Source: Paenibacillus phoenicis (lineage in GTDB: Bacteria > Bacillota > Bacilli > Paenibacillales > Paenibacillaceae). From it: DNA of 64,000 nt. This document shows positions 60,005 through 64,000 of this stretch, one piece after another. Every line of letters starts with the position of its first letter. The first letter of the stretch is position 1. The stretch spans positions 1,240,001 through 1,304,000 of the forward strand of contig NZ_JAYERP010000001.1 in assembly GCF_034718895.1 (NCBI RefSeq), in the 5' to 3' direction. Made by a program: the position numbers and the translations under genes. The notes below the pieces were generated by a model. That model worked only from the letters and a program-made list of their open reading frames with translations. It was not told the origin of the DNA and ran no database searches.

Positions 60005-60958
60005 GTGAACGTAATAGAAATTGAAAAAAGCACAGTGAAGTGGAAATTTGGAGCCGGTCACCGCTTTCGGGCTCTGTGGAAGTATCGCTGGCTTTATCTT
60101 TTTATGATCCCGGGAATTTTGTACTTCATTCTCTTTAAATATGTCCCGCTTTGGGGGCTGATCATGGCTTTCAAGAATTATCAGCCTTATGCGGGTCTGA
60201 TGGGGAGCGAGTGGGTCGGTTTCAAGCATTTTGAAAGATTTTTGGGCATGGATGAATTTTGGCAGTTATTCCGAAATACGCTTTTGCTTGGCTTATACAA
60301 TACGGTGATTTTCTTTCCCGTAACGATAATTCTCGCTTTGCTGCTAAATGAAATTCGTAGTGAGTTGTTCAAAAGATTGGTCCAGACGCTGGTGTATGTA
60401 CCGCATTTTCTGTCCTGGGTAGTCATTGCCGGGATTACCTATGTGCTACTTTCTACTGAAAACGGTATCATTAACAGCTGGATTACGAGTTTAGGCGGAC
60501 AACCGGTAGAGTTCCTGACCAGTACGGCTTGGTTTCGGCCGCTGATTATCCTCCAGTTGATTTGGAAAGACGCAGGGTGGGGAACGATTATTTTCCTGGC
60601 TGCTTTGGCTGGCGTTAATACGCAGTTGTATGAGGCGGCCAGAATGGACGGTGCAAACCGGTTCCGATTGCTCTGGCATATTACGCTTCCGTCCATCCGC
60701 AGTGTCATTGTGATTCTGTTCATCTTGCGGTTAGGGACGTTCCTGGATCTTGGCTTTGAGCAAATCTTTCTGATGTTGAACGCGATCAACCGCGAGGTTG
60801 GTGAGGTGTTTGATACGTACGTATACCGTGTTGGTCTGATGCAGGGGCAGTTCAGCTACAGCACGGCAGTCGGGCTGTTTAAATCCGTTATTGGATTTAT
60901 TCTGGTTATCCTCGCCAATAAAATTGCCAAGTGGTTTGGCGAAGAAGGCATCTACTAG
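60005..60958 (+). CDS. Carbohydrate ABC transporter permease, LplB-type
   Basis: A 317-residue permease with six membrane helices, start of the LplB kind (WRYRWLYLFMIPG-like KYRWLYLFMIPGILYFILFK) and EAA loop EAARMDGANRFRLLWHITLP. GTG 60005 is chosen because AAAGGGTGAGG lies 8 bases upstream. It belongs to the YesMN-controlled operon; an IS110-type element begins directly after its stop codon and separates it from its partner permease at 62780. Confidence 0.9.
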   Translation: MNVIEIEKSTVKWKFGAGHRFRALWKYRWLYLFMIPGILYFILFKYVPLWGLIMAFKNYQPYAGLMGSEWVGFKHFERFLGMDEFWQLFRNTLLLGLYNTVIFFPVTIILALLLNEIRSELFKRLVQTLVYVPHFLSWVVIAGITYVLLSTENGIINSWITSLGGQPVEFLTSTAWFRPLIILQLIWKDAGWGTIIFLAALAGVNTQLYEAARMDGANRFRLLWHITLPSIRSVIVILFILRLGTFLDLGFEQIFLMLNAINREVGEVFDTYVYRVGLMQGQFSYSTAVGLFKSVIGFILVILANKIAKWFGEEGIY

Positions 60959-61128
60959 AAGTCCAGCGGTATGATGTCAAGCTGTTGATTTAATCGAATT
61001 GGAAATTTCCCGTGCCTGTTGAGCGCGGAGTCACGAAAAAAGGGCGCATCAAACCAAACCCAGCCAAAAACCATGTCAGATACCAGATTTTTACTGGGAA
61101 TTCGTGAAGGACTAAGGCAAAGGAGGCG

Positions 61129-62373
61129 TTAATCCTTGGCGCTATTCACCTTCCTTCGAGGCGTGTAGAGTTGGCCGCTGCGTAGCAGCACATCGACCAG
61201 ACGCACGAGTTTTCTTGCCGTTAAGACGAGGGCGCGTTTGTGTTGATTCTTGGGCACTTCGTGATACTTCTTCCGGTAATATTCACCGAATTCTTCATCG
61301 CGCATCCTAACCGAGTTGGCAGCTTCAACGAGGTAGTAGCGCAGGAATCGGTTGCCGGATTTGATGCGGGCGGTGTCCTCCGCCTCGAAGACGCCGGACT
61401 GGTGCCTGCGCCACGTCAGACCCGCGTACTTGGCGACGGCGGCTTGATCCTTGAACCGTTCAATATCGCCGAGTTCGCCGAGCAGACCGGCTGCATAGAC
61501 TTTGCCGATGCCGGGCACTGACAGCAAGCACTGAGCGCCTTGAATGCCGTCGAGGACCCGCTCGATCGCTTTGTCGAGATCCTTGAGCTGCTTCTGGATG
61601 CTGCGGATGGATTCGATGGAGGTGCCGAGCACCAGGTCAATCGAATCCTCCACGACCTTGGACAGCCGATAGGAGGCGCGGGCAGCTTGCTGAATGCAGC
61701 GGGCGACCCGCTCGGGATCGGGGAAACGATTGCGTCCCTTGTCCCGCAGATAGTCGGCCAGATCGGCCACGTCCATCTCGGCGATGTCATCGAGGCTGAA
61801 CTTCTCGGAGAGCATCTCCATGAGCGCATGGCCAAACACGGAGCTGTCGACCTCGGTTGTAAACGCATTGCACTTGTAGAACAGGTTCTGCAAGAAGTAC
61901 TGCTTCTCGCGAGCCAAGTTATGGACCAAGTGGAAACGCATGCGCGTGAGGCGTTGAAGGGCGACATACTGCTCCTGCATGACGATGGTGGTCGTCAGGC
62001 GGCCGAAGCGCAGGCGATCCGCAATGACCCAGGCGTCGAGCCGGTCGGTCTTGTCCATATCCGCATAGGCTTCTCTGAACTTGCTGATGAGCTTGGGGTT
62101 CAAGGTGAACACCTTGGCCTTGCGCTCTCGAAGCGCTGGATCCTGATGCAGGTACATGGCAGGGTGCCAGCTGTAGACGGAAGTGGCTTCCAAGCCGATG
62201 TGAATCTCGGTGACGGCCAACTTGTCCGCTGCAGCGACGATTTGGTCACGCAAGTGCGAGGCGCCATTCAAATTGTTTTTGACGGTGAGTGTCTCAAGCT
62301 TGTCACCGTCAGCGTTCATGAAACACGCTTCGAGCTCTTGCGAGCTCACGTCAATACCGACAAAAAGCTTCAA
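61129..62373 (-). CDS. IS110-family DEDD transposase
   Basis: A 414-residue transposase. The N-terminal RuvC-like domain carries the DEDD residues D8 (GIDVSS), E62 (GLEATSVYSW), D110 and D113 (DKTDRLDA); the C-terminal Transposase_20 domain has LLSVPGIGKVYAAGLLGELG and GLTWRRHQSGVF, with the conserved serine region SGNRFLRYYLVEAA. It appears intact, with RBS AAAGGAGGA upstream. The gene points against the operon it has entered. Confidence 0.96.
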   Translation of the reverse strand: MKLFVGIDVSSQELEACFMNADGDKLETLTVKNNLNGASHLRDQIVAAADKLAVTEIHIGLEATSVYSWHPAMYLHQDPALRERKAKVFTLNPKLISKFREAYADMDKTDRLDAWVIADRLRFGRLTTTIVMQEQYVALQRLTRMRFHLVHNLAREKQYFLQNLFYKCNAFTTEVDSSVFGHALMEMLSEKFSLDDIAEMDVADLADYLRDKGRNRFPDPERVARCIQQAARASYRLSKVVEDSIDLVLGTSIESIRSIQKQLKDLDKAIERVLDGIQGAQCLLSVPGIGKVYAAGLLGELGDIERFKDQAAVAKYAGLTWRRHQSGVFEAEDTARIKSGNRFLRYYLVEAANSVRMRDEEFGEYYRKKYHEVPKNQHKRALVLTARKLVRLVDVLLRSGQLYTPRRKVNSAKD

Positions 62374-62660
62374 GTGAAATTCCTCCTTTCGCTAGGGATT
62401 CAGGGAATGGACGCTCCGGGATGCCTCCGGCGCACGCGCAGATCTATCACCCTCGCGTATGAGGACACACTTCGGGCCATGAGCTGCCCCGGATCTGCTA
62501 AAACCGGGCATGGGATGCCGAAGGGAACAGCCAGCGGGTAAGAAGCTCAGACGCGTACCGGAGAAACAGACTTAAGGAGTAGACGATGCTACTGGAGGCA
62601 GAAGGATTTCCCCGAATGGACCCTACGTTCCATTGTCCAGAGGCATACCGGAAAGTCCAG
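62374..62660 (-). ncRNA. Candidate IS110 bridge RNA region
   Basis: The long non-coding stretch upstream of the transposase start is where IS110-group elements encode the bridge RNA that guides target and donor choice. The stretch is GC-rich with hairpin-prone segments (GCCTCCGGCGCACGCGC, GATCTGCTAAAACCGGGC). I cannot define the RNA ends or loops by eye; the call rests on family knowledge and position. Confidence 0.4.
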
Positions 62661-62705
62661 TCCCTGATAGAATTTTCAAAGAACAAGCTGGAAATTTGGA
62701 GGCTG

Positions 62706-62730
62706 TTTTCCATCCCCCGGGGGGATGGAA
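62706..62730 (+). repeat. Strong hairpin before the second permease gene
   Basis: TTTCCATCCCCC and GGGGGATGGAAA form a 12-bp perfect stem with a single G between, 50 bases before the permease start. No T-run follows. It could be an mRNA-stabilising or processing element of the original operon, or a structural feature of the IS insertion site. Confidence 0.55.
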
Positions 62731-62779
62731 ATGAACCTAAAAGAGCTTTTTAAAGATACTATACGAGGGAGGCAAGGGA

Positions 62780-63634
62780 ATGCATACGCATCCAACCAAG
62801 TTGAGCCGACTGTTTGACGGTTTCAATTATGTGCTGCTGGGGCTCGTGGGACTGGCGATGTTTTTGCCGTTTGTCTATGTGCTGATCACTTCTTTTTCAA
62901 ATCAAAATGTCGTATGGCCCACGCAATTCTCCTTGGAACCCTATCGGTATATTTTCTCAACTCAAACGTTTATACGAAGTATCGGAGTATCTGTGTACAT
63001 TACCGTTCTTGGGACGTTTCTTAGTTTGCTGACCACGGCGTTGATGGCCTATTCGCTGTCGTTTAAGTTTTTGCCGGGGCGGAGCGGGATATTGCTCATG
63101 GTGCTGTTCACCATGGTGTTTCAGGGAGGAATGATCCCAACCTATTTTGTTGTGAAAAATCTTCATATGCTCGACAGCACCTGGTCCTTAATGATTCCAG
63201 GGCTGATCAGCGCCTTTTATCTGATTGTCATGCGGGATTTCTTCTCAACCGTGCCTACGGAGCTGATTGAATCGGCTAAAATCGACGGCGCGCATGAACT
63301 AACGGTGCTGTTACGGATCGTACTCCCGTTGTCCCTGCCAGCCTTGGCTGCCTTTGGGTTGTTTTATGCTGTAGGCATCTGGAATCAATACTTTAATGCC
63401 ATTTTGTACATCAATAAACCGGATTTATGGCCTGTTCAGGTCATTCTTAGACAGATCGTTATTCTCGCCTCTGCTGGCTTAGGGTCAGGGGATGGCGGTG
63501 AAAGTGTGGCCTATTATGGCCAAGGCGTTAAAATGGCGGTCATCGTCGTCTCGACGCTGCCGATCATGATTGTGTACCCGTTTCTGCAAAAACATTTCGC
63601 GAAAGGAGCTCTGCTAGGTTCGGTGAAAGGATAA
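62780..63634 (+). CDS. Carbohydrate ABC transporter permease, LplC-type
   Basis: A 284-residue permease with six membrane helices, EAA loop ESAKIDGAHELTVLLRIVLP and the C-terminal HFAKGALLGSVKG of LplC proteins. RBS GGGAGGCAAGGG precedes the ATG. It pairs with the permease at 60005, from which it is now separated by the insertion sequence. Confidence 0.93.
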   Translation: MHTHPTKLSRLFDGFNYVLLGLVGLAMFLPFVYVLITSFSNQNVVWPTQFSLEPYRYIFSTQTFIRSIGVSVYITVLGTFLSLLTTALMAYSLSFKFLPGRSGILLMVLFTMVFQGGMIPTYFVVKNLHMLDSTWSLMIPGLISAFYLIVMRDFFSTVPTELIESAKIDGAHELTVLLRIVLPLSLPALAAFGLFYAVGIWNQYFNAILYINKPDLWPVQVILRQIVILASAGLGSGDGGESVAYYGQGVKMAVIVVSTLPIMIVYPFLQKHFAKGALLGSVKG

Positions 63635-63669
63635 TCGGCAGAGATCTTAAAAAGGGAGGAAACATAGAT

Positions 63670-64000
63670 ATGTTGCAAAGACCATTGGGTTGGAAAAGCT
63701 GGAGCCTCGGGGCGCTTGCCCTTATTCTGGCTGGTTCGCTGCTTGCGGGGTGCGGCTCCAAGCAAAACACCGCAGATTCGAGCAGCAGCGCCGCATCGAG
63801 TGATCAGCCGCTGAAGATCAAAATGACATTGAACTTTGATGGCAAAGAGGTTCCGCCAAAGGATAATGAAGTCGAGAAAGCGATTGAGCAATATACGAAT
63901 ACTGATCTGGACATCACCCATATTTCAAGTAACGATTTCTGTACCAAGCTCCCGGTGATGATCGCTTCCGGCGAACTGCCTCAGGTTCTTGCCAGCTGCG
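63670..64000 (+). CDS. Extracellular solute-binding lipoprotein (3' partial)
   Basis: The first 110 codons of a binding protein, cut by the window end. A signal peptide with lipobox SLLAGC (lipidated cysteine near residue 28) and a serine/alanine spacer are followed by the mature start LKIKMTLNFDGKEVPPKDNE. RBS GGGAGGAAAC precedes ATG 63670. It starts 35 bases after the LplC-type gene and completes the binding-protein-dependent importer; the sugar is unknown. Confidence 0.88.
   Translation, partial: MLQRPLGWKSWSLGALALILAGSLLAGCGSKQNTADSSSSAASSDQPLKIKMTLNFDGKEVPPKDNEVEKAIEQYTNTDLDITHISSNDFCTKLPVMIASGELPQVLASC

Larger units (their letters stand above)
60959..62660 (-). mobile_element. IS110-family insertion sequence (approximate limits)
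   Basis: A single transposase gene is flanked by non-coding ends of about 170 bases (left) and about 280 bases (right). The limits are tentative: the 8-base sequence AAGTCCAG occurs at 60959-60966, right after the permease stop, and again at 62653-62660. IS110 elements have no classical terminal inverted repeats, and none is seen. The element lies between the two permease genes of one transporter. Confidence 0.7.

Noticed and set aside
61540-62541. Plus-strand frame of 333 codons opposite the transposase
   Set aside because: Antisense of the IS110 transposase gene; no RBS and no independent features.
1-64000. tRNA or rRNA genes
   Set aside because: No cloverleaf-like GGTTCGAATCC segments in context or rRNA core sequences were noticed on either strand.

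Overview
The window looks like a chromosome segment of a spore-forming Firmicute of the Paenibacillus type. This rests on strong AAGGAGG-type ribosome binding sites, a SleB-like cell-wall hydrolase, a LysM gamma-D-glutamyl endopeptidase, two LplB/LplC sugar importers, a YesM/YesN two-component pair, a Bce-type peptide-sensing module and BirA, Fur and LacI-type operators. The genus is an inference; no rRNA or tRNA is present to fix it. Most genes are moderately GC-rich. The stretch from about 11.2 to 13.4 kb is clearly more AT-rich and full of broken genes.

Region by region: (1) 1-10.7 kb is one long plus-strand operon: a UbiD-type decarboxylase (cut by the window edge), an orphan PxpA/LamB-YcsF protein, a fumarate-reductase-like flavoprotein with a small 2Fe-2S protein, a three-subunit molybdenum hydroxylase, a protein of the 4,5-dihydroxyphthalate decarboxylase family, and the Mo-cofactor proteins XdhC and MocA. 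It reads as a catabolic pathway for an aromatic or heteroaromatic carboxylate whose substrate I cannot name. (2) 10.7-13.4 kb is an accessory patch with hairpins, a dead sensor kinase, three small unknown genes and a gene remnant. (3) 13.4-21 kb has a DHA2 efflux pump divergent from its MarR regulator with two shared operators, an intergenic repeat, a GNAT enzyme, two half-size YdcZ transporters flanking a Crp/Fnr regulator, a Nudix hydrolase, a GNAT gene joined to an internal fragment of narG, and a secreted protein. (4) 21-32 kb has an aldo/keto reductase, a LysM-M14 endopeptidase, bioB behind a BirA operator, a complete BceRSAB module and a GxGYxYP-type secreted protein. (5) 32-40 kb is a LacI-controlled GH35 beta-galactosidase plus ABC importer. 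(6) 40-45 kb holds mntH with an MntR-like operator, a collagen-like protein, an HpaB-like monooxygenase, a SleB-like hydrolase and a dead Ser/Thr kinase. (7) 45-52.7 kb has a double-domain isoprenoid synthase, an Lsa-type ABC-F resistance protein behind a transcription attenuator, and a Fur-controlled iron-siderophore importer. (8) 52.7-57.2 kb mixes an M3 peptidase and an aldo/keto reductase with three gene remnants. (9) 57.4-64 kb is a YesMN plus LplBC-binding-protein operon split by an IS110-family element.

The most noteworthy items are the roughly 800-residue protein with two class I isoprenoid synthase-like halves, the unassigned catabolic operon, the leader peptide plus terminator/antiterminator in front of the ABC-F gene, and the IS110 element whose long non-coding end may encode a bridge RNA.
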